Numbered from the stretch's first letter, positions 8,031 through 20,135 are shown. The stretch is 57,719 nucleotides of DNA from Pseudomonadota bacterium (GCA_009922615.1 RFVF01000028.1:1-57719); one strand, 5' to 3'. The notes: generated from the letters alone by a model not told the origin. Numbers and translations: made by a program.

Positions 8031-8963
8031 ATGCCACCCCAACCTCGTTTCCATCATCCGCTCAAGACCGTCCGCGCAGTGCTCGGCGACTCGCAAACGC
8101 GCTTCGCACAGCGAGTCGGCTGCTCCGCGCCCAACATTCAGGCCATCGAATTGGGAAAACACAAACCCTCGGAAGAGCTGCTTGCCCAAGCCATGATTCT
8201 GACGGGGGCCGACCGGCAAAGCCTTTGCCAAAAGACCGGCAAAGCCCGTTCCGTCTTGGGCGGGCCGCTCAACGAGCGATCATTCGCCGCCTGGAAGTTA
8301 ATCCTATCCGATGCGAGCGAGCATGTAGTGCCTCGTTACGTGGAAAATTTGCTGCCCTTGTTGACGACGCTATTCCTTGCCAGCGCCCAGAAGGACTGCG
8401 CCTTCGAACTAGGGGAATCGCTCCGGGACTGGATGCGAACGAACCAGAAGCGATTCAAACTGGAAGGGGCATGTGATCGACTGCTGGATGAATTGGGTGA
8501 CACTAAAGGTTTGCGGTGGAGGGATTTGCGGTGGAGGGATTTGCGGTGGAGGGATTTGGATGTGCCTTTGACGGAAATCCCGGCGAGTCCAGTGGGGACA
8601 ACGGCTGCTGAAGCCGAGGAGCTTGCGCAATGCCTAGCCCTGTTGAAGCGGTATGACGCTTTGAGTCTGGGCATCCTCGATCCCCGCACCATGGCACGAG
8701 GCCAGGTATTGGCGAAGTTACTCGAATCCTTGGAGGCCTTCATGTGGACGAAGCCTCATTACAGTGAGCATCTGCCGGACCGCTATACGGGTCGGTTTTC
8801 CGAGTCAGATGCGCCGGAGGGGCCGGGGTCTAAGAAGCGGTCATTTGAGGAACCAAAGGACCAACTGACTGAGTTGGTGCACCGGGCGAATCCGATGGCA
8901 GGGGTAAGGGGGTCCACGTCGGCTGGATCGAAAACCAAGCCTGTGCCTGTGCGCGGCTCGTAG
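8031..8963 (+). CDS. XRE-family helix-turn-helix regulator with long C-terminal domain
   Basis: 310 residues from ATG at 8031; in-frame ATGs at 7974 and 7980 lie inside the palindromic operator and are less likely starts. The N-terminal HTH reads LKTVRAVLGDSQTRFAQRVGCSAPNIQAIELGKHKPS in two parts, a classic Cro/CI-type domain. The C-terminal part is helical and unassigned. A 15-bp direct triplication (8511-8555) encodes GLRWRDLRWRDLRWRDL, a recent-looking in-frame expansion. Its position opposite the excisionase suggests it is the element's repressor. Its 3' end runs 134 bases into the opposite-strand integrase gene, so the last 45 or so codons are antisense to the integrase C-terminus. Confidence 0.78.
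   Translation: MPPQPRFHHPLKTVRAVLGDSQTRFAQRVGCSAPNIQAIELGKHKPSEELLAQAMILTGADRQSLCQKTGKARSVLGGPLNERSFAAWKLILSDASEHVVPRYVENLLPLLTTLFLASAQKDCAFELGESLRDWMRTNQKRFKLEGACDRLLDELGDTKGLRWRDLRWRDLRWRDLDVPLTEIPASPVGTTAAEAEELAQCLALLKRYDALSLGILDPRTMARGQVLAKLLESLEAFMWTKPHYSEHLPDRYTGRFSESDAPEGPGSKKRSFEEPKDQLTELVHRANPMAGVRGSTSAGSKTKPVPVRGS
8511..8555 (+). repeat. Perfect 15-bp tandem triplication in the regulator gene
   Basis: The 15-base unit ttgcggtggagggat occurs three times without a mismatch and encodes Leu-Arg-Trp-Arg-Asp three times. Because the unit is a multiple of three, copy-number change would alter protein length without breaking the frame. Identity between the copies suggests recent slippage. 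Confidence 0.95.
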
Positions 8964-10095
8964 CGTCGAGGTAGTGCTGGTCAAGCATGGCGGGGGAATT
9001 GCCTGCCTGACGGGCGGTCTCGTGCTTGTTCCCATTGAGCGCGTAATGGTAAGTGCAAAAACTGTGGCGTAGTCCATTGAGCGGCCAGGCAAAGCCAAGT
9101 TTCGCACAAAGTGCCGCCGTCATCTTTTGCGGCGTCTGCCGATCACTGTAGGACAGAATCCGGCCAGTCTGGTTGCGGTAGGGCAGGAGGAACTGGAGCG
9201 CGTTGGCCGGGATTTCCACCGACCGGCGGCGCGCAGTTTTGGTCTTCCGGCCAGGCAGAATCAGGCACCCTTGCTCCCACCGGATGTCCGTCCACTCCAC
9301 GCGGCTCAATTCGGCGCCGCGCAATCCGCAAAATCCTCCCAGCACCAGCCATGGGAGGAGGGACGGCGCCGCATGGTCCAATAATTTCCGCATCTGTCCG
9401 GGAGTGAAAATCTGGATCTCACGCGCCGGCTCTTTACGCCGAGTCAGGCCCTTGAACTCCGTGGGCCGCTGCTTGGCTAGATGGCCTTGCTTCTGCGCCC
9501 AATGGCCCAACGCGACGAGGGTTCGGCGCAAGAAGTTCTTAGTGGAGGCCTGCCAAGGCAGGCTGTCGACCCAGCTCTCCAATTCAGCGGTGCGAAGCTC
9601 CTCCAGATTCCTGCCGGGGAACCGAGTTTGCAGGCAGCTCAAGTGACGCCGAATCTGGGCGAGGTGTCCAAGGGTGACGTTCATTTTTTCACGACTTTGG
9701 ATAAAGTGGGGAATGGCTTCATCCAGCCGCACCGAAGTAATCTCGCGATGGTGCTCGGCGTAGAACCGGACAGCATTGGTCACATTCGCCGGCCCTACGA
9801 TTTTGGCGGCTTCAGTGAAGCTACGGACGGCCTCGTGCACAGGCACGATTTGGGATAGTTCAGCCAACGCCTTGACGGCCGCGGCGTAAGACTGACTGTC
9901 GGCAAAGGTGAGCCCGCGGGCGAACTGAGCCCCACGAGCTAGGTCCGACTCCTTCTGCCGGGCAAAGCGCTGGGCGTCCGGCGCATGGGTGAAAGTCTTG
10001 CGCTCGCGCTTGCCACTTTCCCGCCAACAGACTTGATGCAGGGTTTGCTTCGCGGTGCGACTGACATGAATTTTGACGGAGGTGGACGCTTTCAT
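8830..10095 (-). CDS. Tyrosine recombinase / integrase
   Basis: 421 residues. An N-terminal arm-type region, a core-binding domain (about 120-205) and a catalytic domain (about 228-385) are visible. Catalytic residues are Arg259 in CGLRGAELS, a lysine in GRKTKTARR (about 284-287), Arg343 in LNGLRHSFCTY and the nucleophile Tyr375 in LDQHYLD. The first His of the usual HxxR box is Asn340 and the later His/Trp box reads AGNSPAM. I recall these substitutions as common in PVC-phylum integrases, so the protein is probably active. It lies at one end of the mobile module and converges on and overlaps the regulator. An attachment site is expected near 10.1 kb. Confidence 0.92.
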   Translation of the reverse strand: MKASTSVKIHVSRTAKQTLHQVCWRESGKRERKTFTHAPDAQRFARQKESDLARGAQFARGLTFADSQSYAAAVKALAELSQIVPVHEAVRSFTEAAKIVGPANVTNAVRFYAEHHREITSVRLDEAIPHFIQSREKMNVTLGHLAQIRRHLSCLQTRFPGRNLEELRTAELESWVDSLPWQASTKNFLRRTLVALGHWAQKQGHLAKQRPTEFKGLTRRKEPAREIQIFTPGQMRKLLDHAAPSLLPWLVLGGFCGLRGAELSRVEWTDIRWEQGCLILPGRKTKTARRRSVEIPANALQFLLPYRNQTGRILSYSDRQTPQKMTAALCAKLGFAWPLNGLRHSFCTYHYALNGNKHETARQAGNSPAMLDQHYLDATSRAQAQAWFSIQPTWTPLPLPSDSPGAPTQSVGPLVPQMTAS

Positions 10096-10212
10096 CTGTG
10101 GTATTGACTAGGATTTGTCATTTCGACTTCGCCAACGGGCGTAAGTCGTTGCACAGAGGTATTTATCCTTACTTCGCGAAGGGAGAAGGCTTGTGTCGTT
10201 GCGCCGAACTGG

Positions 10213-11034
10213 ATGCTTTTCGCACTGGCTTTCGTGGTTCTGCTCGCTGCTTCCGCCTCCGCCCAGACTCACGCCACGAACGAGTTTCTCCACGTCCAGC
10301 GCGGGGAATTGCCCATCATCATCACGGCCCCGCACGGTGGTTCGCTCGCCATCCCCGGTGTGCCGAAGCGTCTTGGGCCGGAGGGCGAACGCACGAGTGG
10401 AAAATTCGTCACCACACAGGACACGCGGACATTCGAGCTGGCCACCGCGACGGCTAAACGCGTCGAGGAACTCACCGGCCGGAAGCCTTACCTCGTGGCG
10501 AGCAAGGCGCACCGGCAATACGTGGACCCGAACCGCCCGGAGAAGGAAGCCGTAGAGCATCCCAAGGCGCAGGTGGTCCACGCAGCGTTTCACGGGCAGG
10601 TGCGGGAGTTCGTGGACGAGCTGCGGAAGAAATTCCCGCAGGGCGCGCTGCTGCTGGACATTCACGGTCAGGCCGCGAGCACGGATACGATTTACCGTGG
10701 CACGCAGAACGGCACTACGGTGATGAAGATGATCGAGCGGCACGGAGCCGTCGCGCTCACGGGCGAGGCGAGCATCCTCGGCTACCTCGCAGCCAAGGGC
10801 ATCAAGATCGAGCCACCGAATACGGCGCCCGGCACGCCGCCGGAGACGAAGGGCTTCAACGGCGGCTGGATCGTCCGCAGCTACGGCAGCCACACGACCA
10901 ACGGCGTGGACGCCATCCAGCTTGAGTTCGGCGGCTCGTTTCGCACAGACGCGAAGAAGCGCGAGGAGACCGCGCAGTTCCTCGCCGAGGCCATCAAGGC
11001 TTACACGGAGAAGCATCTTGCGCCGGCAAAGTAA
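10213..11034 (+). CDS. Exported N-formylglutamate amidohydrolase-like protein
   Basis: 273 residues with a signal peptide (MLFALAFVVLLAASASAQ). The FGase-like fold is marked by ITAPHGG near residue 37, LLLDIHGQ near 150 and IQLEFGGSFR near 238. These supply the histidines, aspartate and glutamate that bind zinc in this family. Members hydrolyse N-formylated or related amide substrates. The secretion signal and lack of histidine-utilisation neighbours argue against a classical HutG role, so the true substrate is unknown. It is the first chromosomal gene outside the mobile module and is convergent with the subtilase gene. Confidence 0.78.
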   Translation: MLFALAFVVLLAASASAQTHATNEFLHVQRGELPIIITAPHGGSLAIPGVPKRLGPEGERTSGKFVTTQDTRTFELATATAKRVEELTGRKPYLVASKAHRQYVDPNRPEKEAVEHPKAQVVHAAFHGQVREFVDELRKKFPQGALLLDIHGQAASTDTIYRGTQNGTTVMKMIERHGAVALTGEASILGYLAAKGIKIEPPNTAPGTPPETKGFNGGWIVRSYGSHTTNGVDAIQLEFGGSFRTDAKKREETAQFLAEAIKAYTEKHLAPAK

Positions 11035-11072
11035 TCGCAGACTTCATCCTGCGCGGCGGGCGGGGCAGCGAT

Positions 11073-11092
11073 TCGCAACCTAAAGGTTGCGA
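11073..11092. repeat. Short palindrome between convergent genes
   Basis: CGCAACCT and AGGTTGCG are separated by two bases, forming a 9-bp stem when the flanking T/A is included. It lies between convergent genes and could end transcription in either direction, although no strong T-run follows. A near copy occurs at 56204-56221, so this may instead be a dispersed small palindrome. Confidence 0.6.
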
Positions 11093-11104
11093 TTACGAAC
11101 CCGG

Positions 11105-13285
11105 TCACCGCACCAGCCGGTAGAAGCGCCGCGGGCCGCTGGCGCTGGAGTCAATCAGATCGAAGACGCTCGCCGGGGCGTTCGTGCTGAAGAGCGTCGT
11201 CCAGTTCGTGGCCGTGGCGTTCGTATTGACTTGAAGCGTGTAAGCCAGCGCGGGCGTGCCGGTGACGCCGAATATGAACTGCCCGCTGCCCAGCGTCTTG
11301 GCCAGCATCGTCGGGGTGGATGGCGTGGTGCCGAACACTTCGAGCTTGGCGCGCGTGAGCGAGCCGGTGTTGTTGGCGCGGCGGTCGGAAATCTGCACCT
11401 GCCAGACGCCCTTGGAATCCTCGCCCCAGTTGAAGGTCGAGCGGAAAGTCATCGCCTGATAGTCGGCATTGTTGTCGTCATGCAGTTCCGCCAGTGGACT
11501 GACGGTGCCCGAGGGCGAGATCAGGTTGATGACCAGGTCGCCGCGAAACGGATGCGTGATGTCCACTGTCACCACGGCCTGTTCCACGCGGAGGTTCGAG
11601 GCGCTCAGATCAAAGGAGCGGGTTATGCCGTTGCTGTCGTTGTCCGGAATGGCGACGCTGAGGCTGGCTTGCTCTGAGGCAGTGGAGGTCATAGTCGGAA
11701 GGTTGGCCCAGTTGGTGGCCAGCGCCACGGCCGCGCCTGCGTTGACCCGGCCCGCACCGAAGTTGGGGTTGAACTTGAACCCTGCCTTGTTCGTGCGCCA
11801 CTCGGAGTTCGTCGGGTCCGTCTGTGTAGCGGAGCGAATCAGGATCTCCTGCACGTCGCGCCAGCCAAGATTGGGATTGGCCTGGAGCATCAGCGCCACC
11901 ACGCCAGACACCACCGGGGCGGCGGAAGAGGTGCCATTGAAGTTTTGCGTGTAATTGCGGTCGGCAAGTTCGTCGGGGCCGACGGGACCGACGGTCTTGG
12001 TGCTGTTGTTGTAGCCGTCCTCACCCGCTACGTCGGTTGTCGTTGTGCCCTGCGGACGGCCGTTTTGCCCCGATTCGGCTCCGGAGGGCGCGGTGACCAC
12101 CAGACAGGCCCCGCGCTCGCTGTAATCGGCCTTCTGCCCGAGGTCGTTCAGTGCGCCCACGCTGATGGTGTAGATGGAGCCGTTGTAGGAGTCATAGCCG
12201 GCGTTGTCCTTGTTCAGACCGCCGTTCCCCGCCGCCCAAACGTAGATGTTGCCACGGCCATCACGGCCGGAGTTTACGCCGTTTTTGAGTGCGGCCAGCG
12301 CCAGCGTTCCGGCCCCGCCCTTGGTCTTACCGTCGTCGTTTGGTCCCCAACTGTTGTTGTAAATGTGGATGACCGAGTTGCTGTGGGAGAGGGCGGCGCC
12401 TTCCTGAGTGTCGCCCGCCGTGCCGCCAATCAGGCGGAGGCCCACCAGCGATGCTTCGAACGCTACGCCCGCCAGGCCGATGCCATTGTTTCCGCGCGCC
12501 GCGATTACGCCCGCGCAGGCGGTGCCGTGCGAATCAGCATTGGCCCCCGTGCCCTCCGGCTTGGGATCGCTGTCGTTGTCCCGGTAATCGTAGTGGATGT
12601 TCGTGACCGCATTCGCAGCCAGGTCGGGATGCAGGTATTGGAAGCCGTCATCAATCACGCCGACGACGATGCCGCTGCCTCGGTAGCTGTCCCACACGTT
12701 GGTCACGTTAATGTCCGCGCCCGCCGTCGCGCCGTTCTGGCCGGTGTTGAGGAGGGTCCACTGCTGGCTGAACAGCGGGTCGTTGGGGACGAGGCGCTTT
12801 GAAAGCTGGCGCTTGAGCACCGGCTCGACGTGCTTGACGCCGGGCTGGCCGGCGAGCTGCGCCGCGACTTGCAGCGCCGTGCCGGTCTTTGTCATACGGA
12901 AAATGTAATGGCGTGGCGCGTAAGAAATTTCCGGGCCGGCCACCGCTCCGACGGAGCGGGCGAGCGCCGCCGCGTCCGTGCCGGGCGCAAGCCGCACCAG
13001 CACCTCGCGCGTGAGCACGCGGCGGCTCCACTCGGTGCGCGGCGCGTCCTTGGGATACAGCACGAGTTCGCGGACATCTGTGTCGCCGATCGCCTGGACA
13101 CGCAGCCGCGGAGCCACGCCGCCAGTGACGGCCTCGGCGCGGTCGCGCGTGAGGTTGTGGATCTCATCTTCAGCCACCACGTATCGGGTGGATTGTCCTG
13201 AACCGTTCGTGACGACGTGTTCCTCTGCGGCAACGGCGGTTGAAGCAAACGCGACCAGCGCGGCGATGATGAAGTGAAATCTCAT
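11105..13285 (-). CDS. Secreted subtilisin-like serine protease with P-domain
   Basis: 726 residues. A signal peptide (residues 1-20) and a propeptide-like region (about 30-165) precede a peptidase S8 domain. The catalytic triad is Asp212 (GVIDDGF), His253 (DSHGTACAGV) and Ser453 (NGTSSAAP). After it comes a proprotein convertase P/homo-B domain (about 540-655), recognisable by VTVDITHPFRGDLVINLISP and GVWQVQISD. The C-terminal 80 residues end in the FDLIDSSASGPRRFYRLV type of tail common on secreted Verrucomicrobiota proteins. It probably degrades extracellular or periplasmic protein. It is divergent from nadB with a 114-base gap. Confidence 0.93.
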   Translation of the reverse strand: MRFHFIIAALVAFASTAVAAEEHVVTNGSGQSTRYVVAEDEIHNLTRDRAEAVTGGVAPRLRVQAIGDTDVRELVLYPKDAPRTEWSRRVLTREVLVRLAPGTDAAALARSVGAVAGPEISYAPRHYIFRMTKTGTALQVAAQLAGQPGVKHVEPVLKRQLSKRLVPNDPLFSQQWTLLNTGQNGATAGADINVTNVWDSYRGSGIVVGVIDDGFQYLHPDLAANAVTNIHYDYRDNDSDPKPEGTGANADSHGTACAGVIAARGNNGIGLAGVAFEASLVGLRLIGGTAGDTQEGAALSHSNSVIHIYNNSWGPNDDGKTKGGAGTLALAALKNGVNSGRDGRGNIYVWAAGNGGLNKDNAGYDSYNGSIYTISVGALNDLGQKADYSERGACLVVTAPSGAESGQNGRPQGTTTTDVAGEDGYNNSTKTVGPVGPDELADRNYTQNFNGTSSAAPVVSGVVALMLQANPNLGWRDVQEILIRSATQTDPTNSEWRTNKAGFKFNPNFGAGRVNAGAAVALATNWANLPTMTSTASEQASLSVAIPDNDSNGITRSFDLSASNLRVEQAVVTVDITHPFRGDLVINLISPSGTVSPLAELHDDNNADYQAMTFRSTFNWGEDSKGVWQVQISDRRANNTGSLTRAKLEVFGTTPSTPTMLAKTLGSGQFIFGVTGTPALAYTLQVNTNATATNWTTLFSTNAPASVFDLIDSSASGPRRFYRLVR

Positions 13286-13399
13286 ACCCGTTTTCTCCTA
13301 CCCCGGCGGGGTTGTGCCTGTCCAGTGATTTGACGCGCCTTTTTTGCCGTGTGAAATCGCTTTTCCAGTAGGCCAATCCGTCATTCAATCGGCCCCCAC

Positions 13400-15010
13400 A
13401 TGGCCGGCACCACGCGCCAATTCGACTTCCTCGTCCTCGGCAGCGGCATCGCGGGGCTGACCTTCGCTCTCAAGGTCGCGCCGCGCGGGCGCGTGGCCAT
13501 CGTCACCAAGAAGAGTCGCGCGGACTCGAACACCAACTGGGCGCAGGGCGGCATCGCTGCCGTCACCAGCCGCGAGGATTCCATCGAGATGCACGTGCGC
13601 GACACGCTCACGGCGGGCGCGGGCCTCTGCCGCGAGGAGGTTGTGCGCACCATCATTGCCGAAGGGCCGGAGCGGATTCAGGAGCTGATGGAGTTGGGCA
13701 CGAAGTTCAGCGAACGCGAACTGCCCGACGGCAACGGCAAGGAACTCGACCTCACAAAGGAAGGTGGTCATTCCAAGCGCCGCGTGCTTCACGCCAAGGA
13801 CGCCACCGGCGCCGAAATTGAACGCGCGTTGCTTGATGCCATTGCGCGGGAGCCGAACATCACGGTGCTGGAAAACCACTTCGCCGTGGACCTCATCACG
13901 ACGCAGAAGCTCGGCTACGTGGGGCCGAACCGTTGCCTGGGCATCTATGTGCTGAACAAGGCTAGCGGCCAGGTGGAGACCTTCGCCGCGCCGGTCATCG
14001 TGCTGGCCACGGGCGGCTGCGGGAAGGTTTACCTCTACACGACGAACCCCGACATCGCGACGGGCGACGGCGTGGCGATGGCCTACCGCGCGGGCGCGCA
14101 AGTAGCGAACATGGAGTTCATGCAGTTTCACCCCACGTGCCTCTTTCATCCCAAGGAACGCACACTGCTCATCACCGAGGCGGTGCGTGGCGAAGGCGGC
14201 TACCTGCTCGGCACGGACGGCCAGCGTTTCATGCCGCGCTACGACTCGCGAGCGGAGCTGGCGCCGCGCGATATCGTGGCCCGCGCCATTGACAGCGAGA
14301 TGAAACGCACCGGTGCGGACAACGTGTGGCTGGACATCACGCACCAGCCCGCGCGCTTCACCATCTCGCACTTCCCTACTATCTACGAGCGGCTGCTGCG
14401 CCTCGGCGTGGACATGACGAAGGAGCCGATTCCCGTCGTGCCCGCGGCGCACTACCAATGCGGCGGCGTGGTGACGGACGTGAACGGCGTCACGGACATC
14501 GCGGGGCTCTACGCCGTCGGCGAGGTCGCTCACACCGGCCTGCACGGCGCGAACCGGCTCGCGAGCAATTCTCTCTTGGAAGCGCTCGTCTGCGCGCACC
14601 GCGCCGCCCGTCGCGTCTTGGAAAATCCTTCGCCTCAGCCTGAGGTGAACATACCTCCGTGGCAGTCGGGTCGCGCGCATCACGCGGACGAACTCGTCGT
14701 CGTCTCGCACAACTGGGATGAAATCCGCCGCCTGATGTGGGACTACGTGGGCATCGTGCGGACGAACAAACGTCTCCAGCGCGCGAAGGCGCGCATCGCG
14801 CTCTTGCAGGAGGAAATCCAGCAATACTACTGGGACTTCACCGTGACGAGCGATCTGCTGGAACTGCGCAACATCGCGACCGTGGCGGAGCTCATCGTGA
14901 ACTGTGCACTCCTGCGGCCGGAGAGCCGGGGCTTGCACTACAACTTGGATTACCCCCAGCCCGATCCGGCGTGGGCCCAGCGGGACACCGTGGTGCGGAA
15001 GAGTGGGTGA
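13400..15010 (+). CDS. nadB: L-aspartate oxidase
   Basis: 536 residues. NadB oxidises L-aspartate to iminoaspartate, the first step of de novo NAD synthesis in the cytoplasm, using FAD. The FAD-binding motif is VLGSGIAGLTFALK near residues 12-25. NTNWAQGGIAAV is the NadB signature. LASNSLLEALV and HGANRLASNS lie in the second FAD-binding segment, and the C-terminal helical domain starts near residue 420. Full length compared with the family. The partner genes nadA and nadC are not in the window. The start at 13400 has no visible ribosome binding site, like most genes here. Confidence 0.96.
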   Translation: MAGTTRQFDFLVLGSGIAGLTFALKVAPRGRVAIVTKKSRADSNTNWAQGGIAAVTSREDSIEMHVRDTLTAGAGLCREEVVRTIIAEGPERIQELMELGTKFSERELPDGNGKELDLTKEGGHSKRRVLHAKDATGAEIERALLDAIAREPNITVLENHFAVDLITTQKLGYVGPNRCLGIYVLNKASGQVETFAAPVIVLATGGCGKVYLYTTNPDIATGDGVAMAYRAGAQVANMEFMQFHPTCLFHPKERTLLITEAVRGEGGYLLGTDGQRFMPRYDSRAELAPRDIVARAIDSEMKRTGADNVWLDITHQPARFTISHFPTIYERLLRLGVDMTKEPIPVVPAAHYQCGGVVTDVNGVTDIAGLYAVGEVAHTGLHGANRLASNSLLEALVCAHRAARRVLENPSPQPEVNIPPWQSGRAHHADELVVVSHNWDEIRRLMWDYVGIVRTNKRLQRAKARIALLQEEIQQYYWDFTVTSDLLELRNIATVAELIVNCALLRPESRGLHYNLDYPQPDPAWAQRDTVVRKSG

Positions 15011-15068
15011 TTCGTCTGGATGCGGTTCGCTTGCTTCATGGCGTGGTTGCGGCACTCTCGCCGCACGC

Positions 15069-17234
<2,166 letters not shown>

Positions 17235-17400
17235 ACGGGCATCGAAGCAGATGACACGATGGATGCAAGGCCGGGAGACGAAATACCAAATTACGGTTGT
17301 GCAGTTCTGCAGCTGAAGACGAGGTTGACTCAGGCTTTTGCCGGGTTGCGGTGGGCGGTGAATTGAGCCACCGTTCGGCGTGGCCAGCGTCAGCAACGTG

Positions 17401-20135
17401 ATGAAAGCGCACTTGTTCATGATTCGGTTGAACTTCAGCGGCAGCCCCGGTGCGACCGCGCGGGGGGTGCTGCTCGCGTGGTTGCTCGTGAACGGCGCGC
17501 TGTGGCTCCGGGCGGATACGGTGCAGAATTTCGACGCGGGTGGCACGGCTTACGAGCTAGCACAAAACAATGTGAACCCGGCTCCCGCCGTGGTGGCGGG
17601 CGGTCCGACGGGCAATTTCCTCCGGCTCGCTTCGGCGACCGCTCAACAAAACGTCAACACGATTGCGTTCACCAAGAGTGATGCGGGGACTTACAAACTG
17701 ATCACGGCAGAGTTTGACTTTCGCATCACCGGGCAGGCCGACGGGATGAGTTTCGCGTTAATCGACACGTTCACATGGGGGCAGGCCGGTCCGATTGCGG
17801 TGCCGGGGCAGTTCTATCAGGAGCCCAACATTACCGCATCGCTCGGGGTGGGGTTTGATGTGTTTTACAATGTCGAGGACGGGGATTTGAACGGGAACCA
17901 CGTCTCAATTCATTTCAACGGAAAGAAGGTTCAGGATTTCGACGCCGGCGCGGTGAATCTCAAGAGCGGCCAATGGATTCATGCCAAAATCATCGTGCGT
18001 CCGGGGGGCGGTAACTCGGATGTCAGTGTGGTGCTCACGCCCAACGGTGGCGGACCGGTGACCGTCTGCACGAATTTTGTAGTGGCCGCGCTTCAGCCCT
18101 TCGAGTCGCGGGTGATGTTCGGCGCGCGCACCGGCGGGCTTACGGCGGACCATGATTTGGACAACGTGAACGTGAAGTTCGAGCAGCCGATCCTTGGCAC
18201 GGTGGGCTTCGGGTTCTCCACTTATGCCACGCCAGAGACCTTTCCCGCTCAGATTTATGTGAGCCGTTACGGCGCGAGCACGGGGGATGTGACCATTGAT
18301 TTTGCGACCTCGAACCTGACGGCGATTGCCGGCGTGGATTACCTAGCGACGAATGGAACGCTCACCTTCGCTCCGACGGATTTGGTGAAGTTCTTCCGGG
18401 TCACGCCGATTGACAATGCCACCATCCAGCCGAACCGGCAGTTTACCGTCCACCTCAGCAACCCCGGCGGCGGCGTCTCGCTCGACACCCAAACCGTGGC
18501 GACGGTAACCATTGTGGACAATGACGATCCGGCCCGTGTGGGCGCGTGGGACACGCCGATCGACATGCCAGCTAATCCGTATCCGGTGGTGCCCATCCAT
18601 CTGAATTTGTTACCAAACGGCAAACTCCTCATGTGGGATCGCGGGGCTCCCATTGGCACTGCATTTGGCGGCACAGACGGCAATCCTTACATCTGGGATA
18701 TTGCGGCGGGCACGTTCACTAAAACTCCGTTTTTAGGTTACGACATGTTTTGTAGCGGGCATGCGTTGCTGCCGGACGGGCGGCTGCTGTCGGCGGGGGG
18801 CAACATCGCGGATGGCGTGGGCGAAGCCAAGGTCGGCATCTTCGATTCGGCATTGAACACATGGACTCGCGGCCCGGATATGAACGCGGGCCGCTGGTAT
18901 CCCACGCTCACCGTGTTGGGCAATGGCAATTTGCTCGTCGAGGCTGGCACGGTGGACATCCCCACCGATGTCAACCGCACTTCCCAAATCTGGGAGCTCA
19001 CGACCGGCACTTGGCGCAGCCTTACCAATGCTGCGGCCCAACACGGGGTGTTTCCCGTCTGGGCGAATTATTATCCGTTCATACGACCGGAACAGGGCTG
19101 TGGACGGATGTTGCCGCGAGCAGTCTGGACTACCGCGATTACGGCACTTCGGTCCTCTATGACGATGGCAAGATTATGATTCACGGCGGCAACCCGCCGG
19201 AGGGCTACACGCAACCCAGCATCTACGCGCAGACGGCCACGGTCTATCCCAGCCGCGTCACCGAGGTCATCAACTTGAACGACCCGACTCCCACGTGGCG
19301 ACAGACGGCTCCGGCCAACACCGGCCGACGGCTGGGCTCCGCTGTGTTGCTGCCCGACGGGAAAGTTTTCCTCTGCAATGGCAGCAGTTCGCCGGGGTTC
19401 AACATCGCCGCCGGCAAGATCCTCATGTCGGAAATGTGGGATCCGGTGACGGAGACATGGACGCCGATGGCTCCGAATGTCCGCTATCGTGGCTACCACT
19501 CCAACGCCTTGCTCCTACCGGATGGGCGCGTCGTGGCCACTGGCGGCGGACACCCGAACCCGCCGGACGACCTGGCCGAGGCGAGCGCGGAGATTTACTC
19601 ACCGCCGTATCTCTTTCGCGGACCTCGTCCAACGATCGCGGCTGCGCCGGAGAACGTGACGTTCGGCGAGACGTTCGTGGTGAAGACGCCGGACGCGGCG
19701 AACATCACCAACGTCGTGTGGATTCGCCCCGGCAACACGACACACAACTTTGATCAGAATCAGCGCATCAACCGGCTGTCGTTTACCGTGGGCGATGGGC
19801 AACTGAACGTCACCGCCCCAGCGGACCCGAATCTGTGCCCGCCAGGCCACTACATGTTGTTCATCCTGAATTCTAATGGCGTGCCCGCCGTGGCGAAGAC
19901 CGTTCGCATTGGCATGGGAATTCTGGCCGTTACCAAATTTGGTCCGGATAATTTGGTGACTGTCACCACGTATCCGGGAACAAAATACACTCTGGAACGC
20001 ACCGACGCGCTGCCCTCCGCCAACTGGGTCACGGTTGCTGCGAACTTCACCGCCACCGCCAACACGGCGCTCATCACGGACGCCGGCGGGGCCAGCACGA
20101 CGAGGCGGTTTTACCGCGTGCGGCAGGTGCCATAG
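17401..20135 (+). pseudogene. Galactose-oxidase-like kelch protein with lectin and Calx-beta domains, frameshifted
   Basis: Two overlapping frames together encode one protein. From ATG 17401 there is a signal peptide, a concanavalin-like lectin domain (17510-18190), a Calx-beta domain (18200-18530; VDYLATNGTLTF, TVATVTIVDNDD) and the first kelch blades (GHALLPDGRLLSAGGN). Near 19075-19085 the frame changes from WANYYPFIR into TTGTGLWTDVA. The second frame continues the propeller (SVLYDDGKIMIHGGN, HSNALLLPDGRVVATGG) and ends with a DUF1929-like galactose oxidase C-terminal domain and a short tail. Domain order across the break is exactly that of an intact protein, so a single recent indel, or a sequencing or assembly error, is the likely cause. 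Oxidase activity would need the copper ligands to be checked. Confidence 0.85.

Larger units (their letters stand above)
4684..10095. mobile_element. Integrative-element module (int, XRE, xis, primase-helicase, TubC-N)
   Basis: Five genes form a coherent mobile module: a tyrosine recombinase at one end, a divergent XRE regulator/excisionase pair in the middle, then a primase-helicase coupled to a small protein. No capsid, portal, terminase, relaxase or conjugation genes are present, so it resembles a satellite or mobilisable integrative element rather than a full prophage. The adjacent hsdM/hsdS genes (1-4206) may be cargo. No tRNA lies next to the integrase, and I could not define the attachment repeats, so both limits are approximate. 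Confidence 0.6.

Noticed and set aside
10096..10212. tRNA-based attachment site beside the integrase
   Set aside because: No cloverleaf or tRNA 3' end can be found in this stretch.
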